NCBI RefSeq assembly: GCF_000015265.1
Contig: NC_008699.1
Location: forward strand, 2,790,001-2,854,000
DNA from: Nocardioides sp. JS614
GTDB taxonomy: Bacteria > Actinomycetota > Actinomycetes > Propionibacteriales > Nocardioidaceae
Length of the DNA stretch: 64,000 nt
Direction: 5' to 3'
Each line of letters starts with the position of its first letter. Position 1 is the stretch's first letter. The notes under the pieces were generated by a model, which was not told the origin of the DNA, searched no databases, and saw only the letters and a list, made by a program, of their open reading frames with translations. This document shows positions 34,229 to 43,230 of this stretch, in pieces. The position numbers were made by a program, and so were the translations under genes.

Positions 34229-37039
34229 ATGAGCAGCGCCTCGGACGACCGGAGCCCGTCCGAGCGGTACGCGTCGTACCGCACCAGCCGCAAGCACCCC
34301 GTGCTCCGCGACTTCCGGTCCCTCTACGACTTCCCCCTCGACGACTTCCAGGTGCGCGGCTGCCAGGCGATCGAGGAGGGCCGCGGCGTCCTGGTGGCCG
34401 CCCCGACCGGCTCCGGCAAGACGATCGTGGGCGAGTTCGCCATCCATCTCGCGCTCGAGACCGGACGCAAGGCCTTCTACACCACCCCGATCAAGGCGCT
34501 GTCGAACCAGAAGTACCACGACCTGGTCGCCCGCTACGGCCCCGACCGGGTCGGCCTGCTCACCGGCGACAACGTCGTCAACGGCGACGCGCCGGTCGTG
34601 GTGATGACCACCGAGGTGCTGCGCAACATGCTGTACGCCGGCTCCCGCACGCTGCTCGGCCTCGGGTTCGTCGTCATGGACGAGGTGCACTACCTCGCCG
34701 ACCGGTCCCGGGGCGCGGTCTGGGAAGAGGTCATCATCCACCTCCCCGAGTCCGTCTCCCTGGTCTCGCTCTCGGCCACCGTCTCCAACGCCGAGGAGTT
34801 CGGCGAATGGCTGGCGACCGTCCGTGGTGACACCACGACGATCGTGGAGGAGCGCCGCCCGGTGCCGCTCTACCAGCACGTGATGGTCGGGCGCCGCCTG
34901 CTCGACCTGTTCGCGTCCTCGGACGTCGACGCCGCCGCCGGGTTCGTCAAGGAGGGCGCCCCGGTCAACGACGAGCTGTTGAAGGTCGCCCGCGACGACT
35001 GGGCCAGCAGCCGGATCAAGGACCGGCGCAACCCGCGGGGCCGGTCCAAGCCGGGACAGAAGAACGTCGGGAACGGCCGCCGGGTCTGGATCCCGAGCCG
35101 CCCGGACGTGATCGACCGCCTCGACCGCGAGGGCCTGCTCCCCGCGATCGTCTTCATCTTCAGCCGCGTGGGCTGCGACGCGGCGGTGACCCAGTGCCTC
35201 AACGCCGGCGTGCGGCTGACCACACCGGAGGAGCGGGACACGATCTACGCCTATGTCGAGGAGGCCTGCAGCGACCTGCCCGCCGACGACCTCCACGTCC
35301 TGGGCTACCACGACTTCCTCGACGGGCTGACCCGCGGCGTCGCGGCCCACCACGCGGGCATGCTGCCCGTCTTCAAGCAGTGCGTGGAGGAGCTGTTCGT
35401 CCGCGGCCTGTGCAAGGTGGTCTTCGCCACCGAGACGTTGGCGCTGGGCATCAACATGCCGGCCCGCACCGTGGTGATCGAGAAGCTCACCAAGTGGAAC
35501 GGCGAGACGCACGCCGACATCACGCCGGGGGAGTACACCCAGCTCACCGGCCGCGCCGGCCGGCGAGGCCTCGACGTCGAGGGCCACGGCGTCGTGCTGT
35601 GGCAGCCCGGGACGAACCCGCGCGAGCTCGCCGGGCTCGCCTCCACGCGCACCTACCCGCTCCGGTCGTCGTTCCGGCCGTCGTACAACATGGCGGTCAA
35701 CTTGGTGCACCAGTTCGGCCGGGAGCGCTCCCGGGAGCTGCTGGAGCAGTCCTTCGCCCAGTTCCAGGCCGACAAGGCGGTCGTCGGGCTGGCCCGCCAG
35801 CTGCGCAAGAGCGAGGACGCCCTTGCCGGCTACCGGGACGCGGCGACCTGCCACCTCGGCGACTTCATGGAGTACGCCGACCTCCGCCGCCGGATCGGCG
35901 AGGTCGAGAAGGGCGCCAGCCGGGCCCGCCGCGCCGACCAGCGCGAGGCCGCCATCGAGTCGCTGCGCGCGCTCAAGCCCGGCGACGTGATCGAGGTGCC
36001 GACCGGGAAGTTCGCCGGCTTCGCGGTCGTGGTCGACCCCGGCTGGTCGGCCGAGGGTCCGCGACCCTACGTCGTCACCGCGGACCGGCAGGCCCGCCGG
36101 CTGGCGATGATCGACTTCCCCACGCCGGTCACGGCGGTCGCCCGGGTGAAGGTGCCGAAGACCTTCAACGGCCGCAACCCGCAGATGCGCCGAGACCTCG
36201 CCGCGGCGCTGCGCTCCCGCACCCACGACCTCACCCCGCCCCCGCCCGGCCGGGCCGGCGGCCGCCCCGACCAGCTGCGCACCCACGCCGACGAGGAGAT
36301 CGCCGGCCTGCGCGCCGAGCTCAAGGCCCACCCGTGCCACGAGTGCCCGGACCGCGAGGACCACGCCCGCTGGGCGGAGCGGTACTTCAAGCTCGACCGC
36401 GACGCCCAGACGCTGAAGCGCCGGGTCGAGCAGCGCACCAACACCGTCGCCCGCCAGTTCGACCGGGTCTGCGAGGTGCTGACCGCGCTCGGCTATCTCA
36501 CCGGGGACGGAGCCGATGCCCAGGTCACCGAGCGCGGCAGCCACCTGCGGCGGCTGTACTCCGACATGGACCTGCTCGCCGCGGAGTCGATGCGGCACGG
36601 GCTCTGGGACGCCCTCTCGCCCTCCGAGCTGGCCGCGGCCCTCTCCGTCCTGGTGTTCGAGGCGCGGCGGCCCGACGACGCCTCCTCGCCCCGGATCCCC
36701 GGCGGCGCCGTCCGCGAGGTGGTCGGTGAGATGGTCCGGCTCTGGGGCAGCCTCGAGGCGCTCGAGCGGGACCACAAGCTCGAGTTCCTGCGCCAGCCCG
36801 ACCTCGGCTTCGCGTGGGTCGCCTACCGCTGGGCCGAGGGCGATGACCTCGACGACGTACTGGTCGTCAGCGACCTCGCCGCCGGCGACTTCGTCCGTTG
36901 GATGAAGCAGCTGGTGGACCTGGCCGGTCAGGTCGCCGACGCCGCCGGGGCCTCGCCGCTGCGGGAGACCGCCCGCGAGGTGGTGCGCCGGTTGCGTCGG
37001 GGCGTGGTGGCCTACTCCTCCCTCGCCGACGACGAGTGA
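34229..37039 (+). CDS. helY: DEAD/DEAH-box RNA helicase HelY (Ski2/Mtr4-like)
   Basis: A 936-residue superfamily 2 helicase, counterpart of Rv2092c. Walker A is APTGSGKT (58-65), motif II DEVH (151-154), motif III SLSATVSNAEEF, and the C-terminal RecA domain has GRAGRRGLD as motif VI. The C-terminal part holds a beta-rich insertion (about 590-660) and the DSHCT-like region, as in exosome-linked helicases. It probably unwinds structured RNA for decay. The last 28 bp overlap the end of the convergent NAD(P)-binding gene. Confidence 0.93.
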   Translation: MSSASDDRSPSERYASYRTSRKHPVLRDFRSLYDFPLDDFQVRGCQAIEEGRGVLVAAPTGSGKTIVGEFAIHLALETGRKAFYTTPIKALSNQKYHDLVARYGPDRVGLLTGDNVVNGDAPVVVMTTEVLRNMLYAGSRTLLGLGFVVMDEVHYLADRSRGAVWEEVIIHLPESVSLVSLSATVSNAEEFGEWLATVRGDTTTIVEERRPVPLYQHVMVGRRLLDLFASSDVDAAAGFVKEGAPVNDELLKVARDDWASSRIKDRRNPRGRSKPGQKNVGNGRRVWIPSRPDVIDRLDREGLLPAIVFIFSRVGCDAAVTQCLNAGVRLTTPEERDTIYAYVEEACSDLPADDLHVLGYHDFLDGLTRGVAAHHAGMLPVFKQCVEELFVRGLCKVVFATETLALGINMPARTVVIEKLTKWNGETHADITPGEYTQLTGRAGRRGLDVEGHGVVLWQPGTNPRELAGLASTRTYPLRSSFRPSYNMAVNLVHQFGRERSRELLEQSFAQFQADKAVVGLARQLRKSEDALAGYRDAATCHLGDFMEYADLRRRIGEVEKGASRARRADQREAAIESLRALKPGDVIEVPTGKFAGFAVVVDPGWSAEGPRPYVVTADRQARRLAMIDFPTPVTAVARVKVPKTFNGRNPQMRRDLAAALRSRTHDLTPPPPGRAGGRPDQLRTHADEEIAGLRAELKAHPCHECPDREDHARWAERYFKLDRDAQTLKRRVEQRTNTVARQFDRVCEVLTALGYLTGDGADAQVTERGSHLRRLYSDMDLLAAESMRHGLWDALSPSELAAALSVLVFEARRPDDASSPRIPGGAVREVVGEMVRLWGSLEALERDHKLEFLRQPDLGFAWVAYRWAEGDDLDDVLVVSDLAAGDFVRWMKQLVDLAGQVADAAGASPLRETAREVVRRLRRGVVAYSSLADDE

Positions 37040-37704
37040 ACCGACCGTCCGTCGGGGGAGTGCACGGCCTGCTCGACCGGGACCTCGCCGGACACCAGGT
37101 TCCACTGCTGCCCGATGCTGCCCGGCACGTCGAACACGGCCGCCAGGACGGCGGCGACGTCGGCGCGGGTGACCTCACCACGGGCCACGTCCGCGCCGAG
37201 GGCGACGCGCCCGGTGGCCGGCTCGTCGGTGAGCCGGCCGGGACGGATGATCGTCCAGTCCAGGTCGCTCGCGCGTAGCGCGGCGTCGGCGTCGCGCTTG
37301 GCCGCCACATAGGCTCGCCAGACCGCTCCGGTGTCGGCCGGGAGCGGGTCGTCGACCCCGATCGCGGACACCTGGACGAAGCGCCGGATCCCCGCCGCGC
37401 GGGCGCCCTCGATCGACTTCAGGGAGCCCTCGAGGTCCACGGTGCGCTTGCGTTCGATGTTGCCGTCCGGCCCGCCACCCGCCGCGAACACGACGGCTTC
37501 GCAGCCGGCGAAGGCCGCCGCGAACTCGGTCGCGCCCTGGCGCTCGATGTCGAGCATCCGGACCTCCGCACCCCGGCCCTCCAGCTCCTCGCGGTAGGCC
37601 TCGTTCCGCACCAGGGCCACCGGGTCGTGGCCGGCGCGCCGGAGCAGGTGGACGAGCTGCCGCGCGACCTGCCCGTGGCCGCCGACGATTGCGATCCGTG
37701 TCAT
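37012..37704 (-). CDS. NAD(P)-binding protein, atypical SDR (SDR_a5-like)
   Basis: A 230-residue Rossmann protein with the NAD(P) motif IAIVGGHGQVARQLVHLL at residues 4-21, then VVFAAGGG and FVQVSAIGVDDP. The YxxxK pair is replaced by the AYVAAKRDADAAL segment seen in NmrA/YwnB-like proteins. It could be a redox sensor or epimerase; no substrate is indicated. ATG 37704 has both a GAAAGG stretch and TACCGT seven bases upstream. It overlaps the 3' end of helY by 28 bp in antisense. Confidence 0.85.
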   Translation of the reverse strand: MTRIAIVGGHGQVARQLVHLLRRAGHDPVALVRNEAYREELEGRGAEVRMLDIERQGATEFAAAFAGCEAVVFAAGGGPDGNIERKRTVDLEGSLKSIEGARAAGIRRFVQVSAIGVDDPLPADTGAVWRAYVAAKRDADAALRASDLDWTIIRPGRLTDEPATGRVALGADVARGEVTRADVAAVLAAVFDVPGSIGQQWNLVSGEVPVEQAVHSPDGRSVHSSSAREE

Positions 37705-37711
37705 GCCTTTC

Positions 37712-37717
37712 ACGGTA
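37712..37717 (-). promoter_or_regulatory. -10 box of the NAD(P)-binding protein gene
   Basis: TACCGT on the minus strand, seven bases before the ATG. Confidence 0.4.
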
Positions 37718-37792
37718 CGGGTGGCTCGGTCGCGGGGTACGTTGCGACGTACGTCACACCCGTCGCCACCACCCGGGGGAGGGAGCACGACG

Positions 37793-38938
37793 ATGGTCAT
37801 CCGCACGGATCTGCTCGTGATCGGGGCCGGGCCGTACGCCTACTCGGCCGCGGCGTACGCCCGCGACCGCGGCATCGACGCCCACCTGGTCGGGCTCCCG
37901 ATGGCGTTCTGGCGCGACCGGATGCCCACCGACATGTACCTGCGCTCGGGACCGGACTGGTACCTCGACGCGAACCGCGAGCACACCTTCGCGGCGTTCT
38001 TCGAGGACCGGGGCCTCGCCCCGGCGGAACACGACCCGATCCCGATCGGCGTGTTCCTCGACCACACCGAGTGGTTCGCGGAGCGCAAGGGGCTGGTCGC
38101 CGATCCACGCCTGGTCGCCGAGCTGACCAAGCCCAACGGCACCTTCGTCGCGACCATGGCCGACGGTGACACGATCGAGGCCGATCGCGTGGTCGCGGCT
38201 CCCGGAGTGGGCTACTTCGCGCAGGTCCCCGACTGGCAGGACCGGGTGCCTGCGGACCGGTGCAGCCACACCAGCGACCTGGTCTCCTTCGGTGACCTGG
38301 CCGGCGCCCGGGTGGCGGTGATCGGCGGGCGGCAGAGCGCGTACGAGTGGGCGGCGCTGCTGTGCGACCACGGCGCCGAGCGGGTCGATGTCGTCCACCG
38401 CCACGAGACCCCGGAGTTCGCCAAGGTGAGCTGGGCCTTCGTCGACGAGTACGTCGACCAGACACTCGCGCACCGCGGCTGGTGGCGACGACTGCCCGCG
38501 GAGGAGCAGGCCGCGATCGGCCGGCGGTTCTGGGAGGTCGGGCGGCTCACGCTCGAGCCCTGGCTGGTCCCGCGGCTGACCCCCGGGGTCGTGCACCGCC
38601 ACCCGCAGTGCGCCGTCACCGACGTGGCGGCCGACGGGTCCACCGACGGCGGGGCGGTCCGGCTGAGCCTCACCGACGGCACCGTCCTGGACGTCGACCA
38701 CGTCGTGCTCGCCAGCGGCTACCGGGCCGACCTGGCGCGGGTGCCCTACCTCGCCGGCGTCCTCGACCGGGTCGCGGTCACCGACGGCTTCCCGGACCTG
38801 TCCGAGGGGTTCGAGACGAGCCTCGACGGTCTGCACGTCGTCGGGTTCGCCGCCACCCGCGACTTCGGGCCGTTCTACGGCTTCACCAAGGGCTGCCCGT
38901 CGGCCGCGCGCATCGTCGTCGACGAGATGCTGCGCTGA
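37793..38938 (+). CDS. FAD/NAD(P)-binding monooxygenase-like flavoprotein
   Basis: A 381-residue flavoprotein with two dinucleotide folds: LLVIGAGPYAYSAAAYARDRG near residues 7-27 for FAD, and ARVAVIGGRQSAYEWAALL near 165-185 for NAD(P)H. The C-terminal HVVLASGYRADL and HVVGFAATRDFGPFYGFTKG resemble N-hydroxylating or Baeyer-Villiger monooxygenases. The substrate is not clear. GGGAGGGAG precedes the ATG. Two repeat elements follow its stop, separating it from the convergent exonuclease gene. Confidence 0.83.
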   Translation: MVIRTDLLVIGAGPYAYSAAAYARDRGIDAHLVGLPMAFWRDRMPTDMYLRSGPDWYLDANREHTFAAFFEDRGLAPAEHDPIPIGVFLDHTEWFAERKGLVADPRLVAELTKPNGTFVATMADGDTIEADRVVAAPGVGYFAQVPDWQDRVPADRCSHTSDLVSFGDLAGARVAVIGGRQSAYEWAALLCDHGAERVDVVHRHETPEFAKVSWAFVDEYVDQTLAHRGWWRRLPAEEQAAIGRRFWEVGRLTLEPWLVPRLTPGVVHRHPQCAVTDVAADGSTDGGAVRLSLTDGTVLDVDHVVLASGYRADLARVPYLAGVLDRVAVTDGFPDLSEGFETSLDGLHVVGFAATRDFGPFYGFTKGCPSAARIVVDEMLR

Positions 38939-38960
38939 GGCCGGGTCCGGCTGTGTCGTC

Positions 38961-39015
38961 GTTTGGTCACCAACGACGTTCGCCGGCCGGATCCGGCCGT
39001 CGTTGGTGACCAAAC
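38961..39015. repeat. 55-bp inverted-repeat element, copy 8
   Basis: Arms 38961-38977 and 38999-39015 are perfect reverse complements. The spacer contains GCCGGCCGGATCCGGC-type symmetry and can itself pair. It lies 22 bp after the flavoprotein stop, the first of two elements in one intergenic region. Confidence 0.95.
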
Positions 39016-39103
39016 CACAACGATTCTCCAGCCGCGGCCGGCCGTCGAGGGCAGGGGACTGGCGGGCCGCTCCGCCCGCCGGGCCACGCGCGGGGCGAAT
39101 GTC

Positions 39104-39158
39104 GTTTGGTCACCAACGACAGTCCTGGGGCGGTCAGATCTGTCGTTGGTGACCAAAC
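39104..39158. repeat. 55-bp inverted-repeat element, copy 9
   Basis: Arms 39104-39120 and 39142-39158 are perfect reverse complements. It lies 8 bp beyond the stop of the minus-strand exonuclease gene and 88 bp from copy 8, so each of the two convergent genes has its own element. Confidence 0.95.
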
Positions 39159-39166
39159 CGCGAGAG

Positions 39167-40102
39167 TCAGCGACCCGCGAGGGCGTCGGTCAGCCGCTGG
39201 ACGGGGCTCTCGATGCCCCAGCGGTGACCGAGGTCGGCGAGGCGGGGGAGGTCCCGGGGCTGGTCGGGGAGGCGGGTGTCGGCCGGGCCGAGATCGAGGT
39301 CGCGGGCCACGGCCACCACCGTCGGCGCGACCTCGAGGTACGCCGCGGCGGCCTTGATCCTGCCCCGCGGGCCGGGCCCCATGTCGGAGTCGGGGTCGAG
39401 CGCGGCCGCGACGATGCCGGCCATGTCGCCGAAGCGACCCAGCAGGGTCGCGGCGGTCTTCTCCCCGACGCCGGCGACACCGGGCAGCCCGTCGGAGGCG
39501 TCGCCACGCAGGGTGGCGAAGTCGGCGTACTGCCGGGCGTCGATGCCGTACTTCGTGCGCACCCAGTCGTTCGTGACCCGCTCGTGCTTGCCCACGCCCC
39601 GCGCGATGTACAGCACGCGCACGTCGGCCTCGTCGTCGACGAGCTGGAACAGGTCCCGGTCGCCGGTCACGACGTCGACCGGCTGGCGCGCCTGGGTGGC
39701 GAGCGACCCGATCACGTCGTCGGCCTCGTAGCCATCGGCCCCGAGCACGCAGATCCCGAAGGCCGCGAGCACCTCGCGGATGATCGGCACCTGCACCTCC
39801 AGCGGGCCGGGCACCTCCTCGACGTCCGGCTCACCGGTGCGCTCGGCCTCGACCCGGTGCGCCTTGTACGACGGCAGCAGGTCGACCCGCCACTGGGGGC
39901 GCCAGTCGTTGTCCCAGCAGGCGACCAGGTGGGTCGGCCGGTAGTCGGCGACCAGCCGGGCGATGAAGTCCAGGAGGCCGCGCACGGCGTTGACCGGGGT
40001 GCCGTCCGGGGCCAGGATCTCCGGGACCCCGAAGAAGGCCCGGAAGTACATGGAGGCGGAGTCGAGAAGCATCAGTCTTCCGGGCTGGTCCACGACCCGC
40101 AT
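39167..40102 (-). CDS. 5'-3' exonuclease (PolI N-terminal-domain type)
   Basis: A stand-alone flap/5' nuclease of 311 residues related to the N-terminal domain of DNA polymerase I. Acidic metal ligands appear in LMLLDSASMYFRAFFG, DNDWRPQWR, YEADDVIGSLA, VVTGDRDLFQLV and GDASDGLPGVAGVGEKTA. The latter is the helix-hairpin-helix region. The ATG at 40102 (MRVVDQPGRL) is preferred; ATG 40072 is a shorter alternative. Its promoter region overlaps that of the divergent Lrp gene. Confidence 0.9.
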   Translation of the reverse strand: MRVVDQPGRLMLLDSASMYFRAFFGVPEILAPDGTPVNAVRGLLDFIARLVADYRPTHLVACWDNDWRPQWRVDLLPSYKAHRVEAERTGEPDVEEVPGPLEVQVPIIREVLAAFGICVLGADGYEADDVIGSLATQARQPVDVVTGDRDLFQLVDDEADVRVLYIARGVGKHERVTNDWVRTKYGIDARQYADFATLRGDASDGLPGVAGVGEKTAATLLGRFGDMAGIVAAALDPDSDMGPGPRGRIKAAAAYLEVAPTVVAVARDLDLGPADTRLPDQPRDLPRLADLGHRWGIESPVQRLTDALAGR

Positions 40103-40117
40103 CCTGCCACGCGACGC

Positions 40118-40123
40118 TACGCT
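40118..40123 (+). promoter_or_regulatory. -10 box of the Lrp/AsnC regulator gene
   Basis: TACGCT, seven bases before the GTG at 40131. Confidence 0.4.
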
Positions 40124-40130
40124 GAACGCC

Positions 40131-40583
40131 GTGAGCCAGTCCGAACTCGAAGGCACCGACCGCAGGATCCTGGGGCTCCTCGCGAACGACGGCCGGATGT
40201 CCTTCACCGACCTCGGCAAGGCCACCGGCCTGTCGACGTCGGCGGTCCATCAGCGGGTCAAGCGCCTCGAGGGACGCGGCCTGATCCGGGGCTACGCCGC
40301 GATCATCGATCACGAGCAGCTCGGGCTCCCGCTCACGGCCTTCATCTCGATCCGGCCGATCGACCCCTCCCAGCCCGACGACTCGCCCGAGCGGGTCCGT
40401 CCGATCCCGGAGATCGAGTCGTGCTGGTCGGTGGCCGGCGACGAGTCCTACATCCTCAAGGTCCGGGTGGCGACGCCGACCGACCTCGAGGACCTGCTCG
40501 CCCGGATCCGGGCGGCCGCGAACGTCGCGACCCGCACCACGATCGTGCTGTCCACGCCCTACGAGAGCCGCTCGGTCACCTGA
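40131..40583 (+). CDS. Lrp/AsnC family transcriptional regulator
   Basis: A 150-residue regulator with an N-terminal helix-turn-helix (residues ~8-55, DRRILGLLANDGRMSFTDLGKATGLSTSAVHQRVKRLEGRGLI) and a C-terminal RAM ligand domain ending VATRTTIVLSTPYE. Family members sense amino acids. It lies next to the kamA gene of the lysine cluster, 24 bp from its stop, so lysine or a pathway amine is a plausible signal. This is inferred from position only. Confidence 0.92.
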   Translation: MSQSELEGTDRRILGLLANDGRMSFTDLGKATGLSTSAVHQRVKRLEGRGLIRGYAAIIDHEQLGLPLTAFISIRPIDPSQPDDSPERVRPIPEIESCWSVAGDESYILKVRVATPTDLEDLLARIRAAANVATRTTIVLSTPYESRSVT

Positions 40584-40607
40584 CCGGCGCACTGCCCGTC
40601 CGGGACG

Positions 40608-42014
40608 TCAGTCCAGGGCGTGCTCGGCCCACCACGCCTGGCCCTCGGCGGGCAGGGTGTGGATCGGGTCGTAGTACTCGTAGGTGCGGGTGAGCGCGTC
40701 GGCCTGCTCGGTCTCGATCGAGGTGCGGTAGTTCTTGGTCCAGTACGAGATGCCGCGCTCGGTGTCGTAGTCCGCGACCTGGTGCACCCAGCGCTTCCCG
40801 ACGAACGGCACGTCGCACACGATGCGCGGGGTCGCGAAGCCGGGGAGGTAGCCCATGATGTGGTGCTGCAGCCGCTGCGCGTCGGCGACCGAGACCCGCC
40901 AGTGCTCCGAGAACGGGATCATGTCGCACATGTAGAAGTAGTACGGCATGATCTGCGCGCCGTCGAGCAGCCGGAAGCACAGGTCGAGCAGGGCGTCCGG
41001 GCCGGCGTTGACGCCGTTGAGCAGCACGCCTTGGTTGCGTACGTCGCGGACCCCGGCCTCGAACATCGCCGCGGTGGCGTCGGCGACCAGCGGGGTGATC
41101 GAGTTGGCGTGGTTGGCGTGCGTGTGGATCGCGAGCGAGACCCCGCGGGACCGGGCGGTGCCGGCGACACGGGCCATGCCGGCGCGCACGTCCTCCTGGA
41201 GCCAGTGCTGGGGCAGGCCCACCAGCGCCTTGGTGGCGAGCCGGATGTCGCGGATGTTCTCGATCTCCAGCAGCCGGGTCAAGAAGTCCTCGAGCCGGGG
41301 CCAGGGCAGGTTGGCGACGTCGCCGCCGGAGACGACCACGTCGCGCACCTGCGGTGTCCGGCGCAGGTAGTCCAGCATGTCGCCGAGCCGGTCGTTCGGC
41401 TTGGCGACGAACTTGAGCTTGTCGATGGTGGGCGTCGAGTTGCCGACCAGGTCCATCCGGGTGCAGTGGCCGCAGTACTGCGGGCAGGTCGGCAGCAGCT
41501 CGGCGAGCACCTTGGTCGGGTAGCGGTGGGTGAGCCCCTCGGCCACCCACATGTCGTGCTCGTGCAGGGAGTCCCGGGTGGCGTGCGGGTGCGAGGGCCA
41601 GTCGGTGCGCCGGTCGGAGAAGACCGGGATCATGTAGTGGCGCACCGGGTCGGCGTAGAACGCCTCGGTGAGCGAGCCCGGGCCCGCCGGGACCTCGTGG
41701 GGGACCATCGTGTTCATCATCTGCGGCGGCACCAGCATCGACATCGTGGCCCGCTCGGCCTGGTCGCGCTCGAGGTCGGCGTAGAACCGCTCCTCCACCA
41801 GGTCGCCGAGCAGCTCGCGCAGCTGCCGCACGTTCTTCACGCAGTGCGCCCGCTGCCACTGCACCGACTCCCAGTCCTCGCGGCTCACCTCGCGCCAGCC
41901 GGGGAAGCGGGTCCAGTCGGGCTCGACCAGCTCGGTGCGGCGGTACGGGTAGGGCTGTCCGCTGCGCGCCTCGACCTGGGCGACGGAGGTCTCGATGCTC
42001 GTGTTCGTGGTCAT
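40608..42014 (-). CDS. kamA: Lysine 2,3-aminomutase
   Basis: A radical-SAM and PLP enzyme that interconverts L-lysine and L-beta-lysine. The 468 residues carry the cluster motif Cys177-x3-Cys181-x2-Cys184 (CPQYCGHC). VVSGGDVANLPW and AIHTHANHANSI follow, and the likely PLP Lys is in VPFVGKRW near residue 390. The length and the N-terminal extension fit clostridial-type KamA rather than the shorter EpmB. GAGGAG precedes the ATG at 42014. It is divergent from kdd-kamD-kamE-kal and would feed them. Confidence 0.9.
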   Translation of the reverse strand: MTTNTSIETSVAQVEARSGQPYPYRRTELVEPDWTRFPGWREVSREDWESVQWQRAHCVKNVRQLRELLGDLVEERFYADLERDQAERATMSMLVPPQMMNTMVPHEVPAGPGSLTEAFYADPVRHYMIPVFSDRRTDWPSHPHATRDSLHEHDMWVAEGLTHRYPTKVLAELLPTCPQYCGHCTRMDLVGNSTPTIDKLKFVAKPNDRLGDMLDYLRRTPQVRDVVVSGGDVANLPWPRLEDFLTRLLEIENIRDIRLATKALVGLPQHWLQEDVRAGMARVAGTARSRGVSLAIHTHANHANSITPLVADATAAMFEAGVRDVRNQGVLLNGVNAGPDALLDLCFRLLDGAQIMPYYFYMCDMIPFSEHWRVSVADAQRLQHHIMGYLPGFATPRIVCDVPFVGKRWVHQVADYDTERGISYWTKNYRTSIETEQADALTRTYEYYDPIHTLPAEGQAWWAEHALD

Positions 42015-42098
42015 CGCGGGGCTCCTCGGGGTGGCGCGGACGGGACCGTGGGCGCGTCGGTTGTGCCGGTCGCGCCTCATCTGTCAGAGTAGGAGAAG

Positions 42099-42104
42099 AT
42101 CATA
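42099..42104 (-). promoter_or_regulatory. -10 box of kamA
   Basis: TATGAT on the minus strand, leaving a leader of about 80 bases before the kamA start. The 154-bp divergent region (42015-42168) is relatively A+T rich near its kdd end and is the likely control region for both arms of the cluster. Confidence 0.4.
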
Positions 42105-42168
42105 CGGTTTGTCCAAAGGCACGCCGGATCCTTTCCTGTCTCAACACCGTTTTATCGGAGGATGCTTC

Positions 42169-43230
42169 GTGTCGATGCCTCTGACCAGCGACCCGACCGG
42201 CCTGCACCGGGTCCTCGACGACGCGCCCGGCGGGGGAGCGCGGCTGCCCCAGGCGGCCGAGCGGCTCGACACCCGCCGCGAGCTGTGGCCCGACGAGGTC
42301 CGGGTGCGGGTCGAGCGGCTGAACCTGGATGCCGCGTCGTATCGCCAGCTCGAGCGCACGCACACCGCCGACGGCCGGCCCGACGGGGGCGCGATCCGCG
42401 CCGAGGTCCTCGACATCGTCGCCCGGCGCGGAAAGATGCAGAACCCCGAGACCGGCTCCGGCGGCATGCTGGTCGGGACCGTCGAGGAGGTCGGCCCGGA
42501 CTCGCCGCTCGGCCTGGCCGTCGGCGACCGGATCGCGACCCTGGTCTCGCTCACGCTCACCCCGCTGGTCATCGAGGACGGCCTGGCCCGGTGGGACGGC
42601 CTGGGGGAGCAGGTGCCCTGCGACGGGTACGCCGTGCTCTTCGGCCGGTCGATCGCGGCGGTGCTGCCCGACGACCTGCCCGCTGAGCTCAGCCTGTCGG
42701 TGATGGACGTGTGCGGCGCTCCGGCGCTGACGGCCCGGGTGGTCGGGTCCTACGACGCCCCGGTGGTCGCCGTGGTCGGCGGCGCCGGCAAGTCCGGCTC
42801 GCTGAGCCTGGCCGCCGCCCGCCGGGCCGGCGCGCGGCACACCATCGGCGTCGTCCCGCACGAGGCCGAGGCGGCGCTGCTGCGTGAGGCCGGTGTGGCC
42901 GACGAGGTCGTGATCGCCGACGCCCGCGACGCCGTCGGGCTGCGGGACGCGGTCGCGAAGGCCGGCGGCCCGGCCGACGTCACGGTCGTCTGCGTCGACG
43001 TTCCGGGCTGTGAGGGCGGCGCCATCCTGGCCACCGCGGAGCGGGGCACCGTGGTGTTCTTCTCGATGGCCACCTCGTTCTCTGCGGCAGCGCTCGGCGC
43101 CGAGGGCCTGGCGGCCGACGTCACGATGCTGATCGGCAACGGCTACGCGCCCGGGCACGCGGCGTACGCGCTCGAGCTGCTCCGCGACGCCCCCGGCGTG
43201 CGCGGTCTCTTCGAGGGGAGGCTCGGATGA
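42169..43230 (+). CDS. kdd: L-erythro-3,5-diaminohexanoate dehydrogenase
   Basis: Oxidatively deaminates 3,5-diaminohexanoate to 5-amino-3-oxohexanoate with NAD(P). The 353 residues have the Kdd signature RGKMQNPETGSGGMLVGTVEEVG near 85-107 and a Rossmann motif VVAVVGGAGKSGSLSLAAARRAG near 200-222. GTG 42169 is chosen because GGAGG (42157-42161) lies seven bases before it; the ATG two codons later is less well spaced. The stop overlaps the kamD ATG by four bases. Confidence 0.9.
   Translation: MSMPLTSDPTGLHRVLDDAPGGGARLPQAAERLDTRRELWPDEVRVRVERLNLDAASYRQLERTHTADGRPDGGAIRAEVLDIVARRGKMQNPETGSGGMLVGTVEEVGPDSPLGLAVGDRIATLVSLTLTPLVIEDGLARWDGLGEQVPCDGYAVLFGRSIAAVLPDDLPAELSLSVMDVCGAPALTARVVGSYDAPVVAVVGGAGKSGSLSLAAARRAGARHTIGVVPHEAEAALLREAGVADEVVIADARDAVGLRDAVAKAGGPADVTVVCVDVPGCEGGAILATAERGTVVFFSMATSFSAAALGAEGLAADVTMLIGNGYAPGHAAYALELLRDAPGVRGLFEGRLG

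Noticed and set aside
33320..37105. A 1261-codon open frame on the minus strand opposite the kinase and helY genes
   Set aside because: It is low in sequence complexity (Gly/Arg/Val/Asp runs), crosses two genes with clear motifs, and is the usual antisense artefact of high-GC DNA.
40608..42014. kamA as the EF-P modification enzyme EpmB
   Set aside because: Its length (468 residues), N-terminal extension and divergent pairing with kdd-kamDE-kal fit lysine catabolism; no efp, epmA or epmC is nearby.
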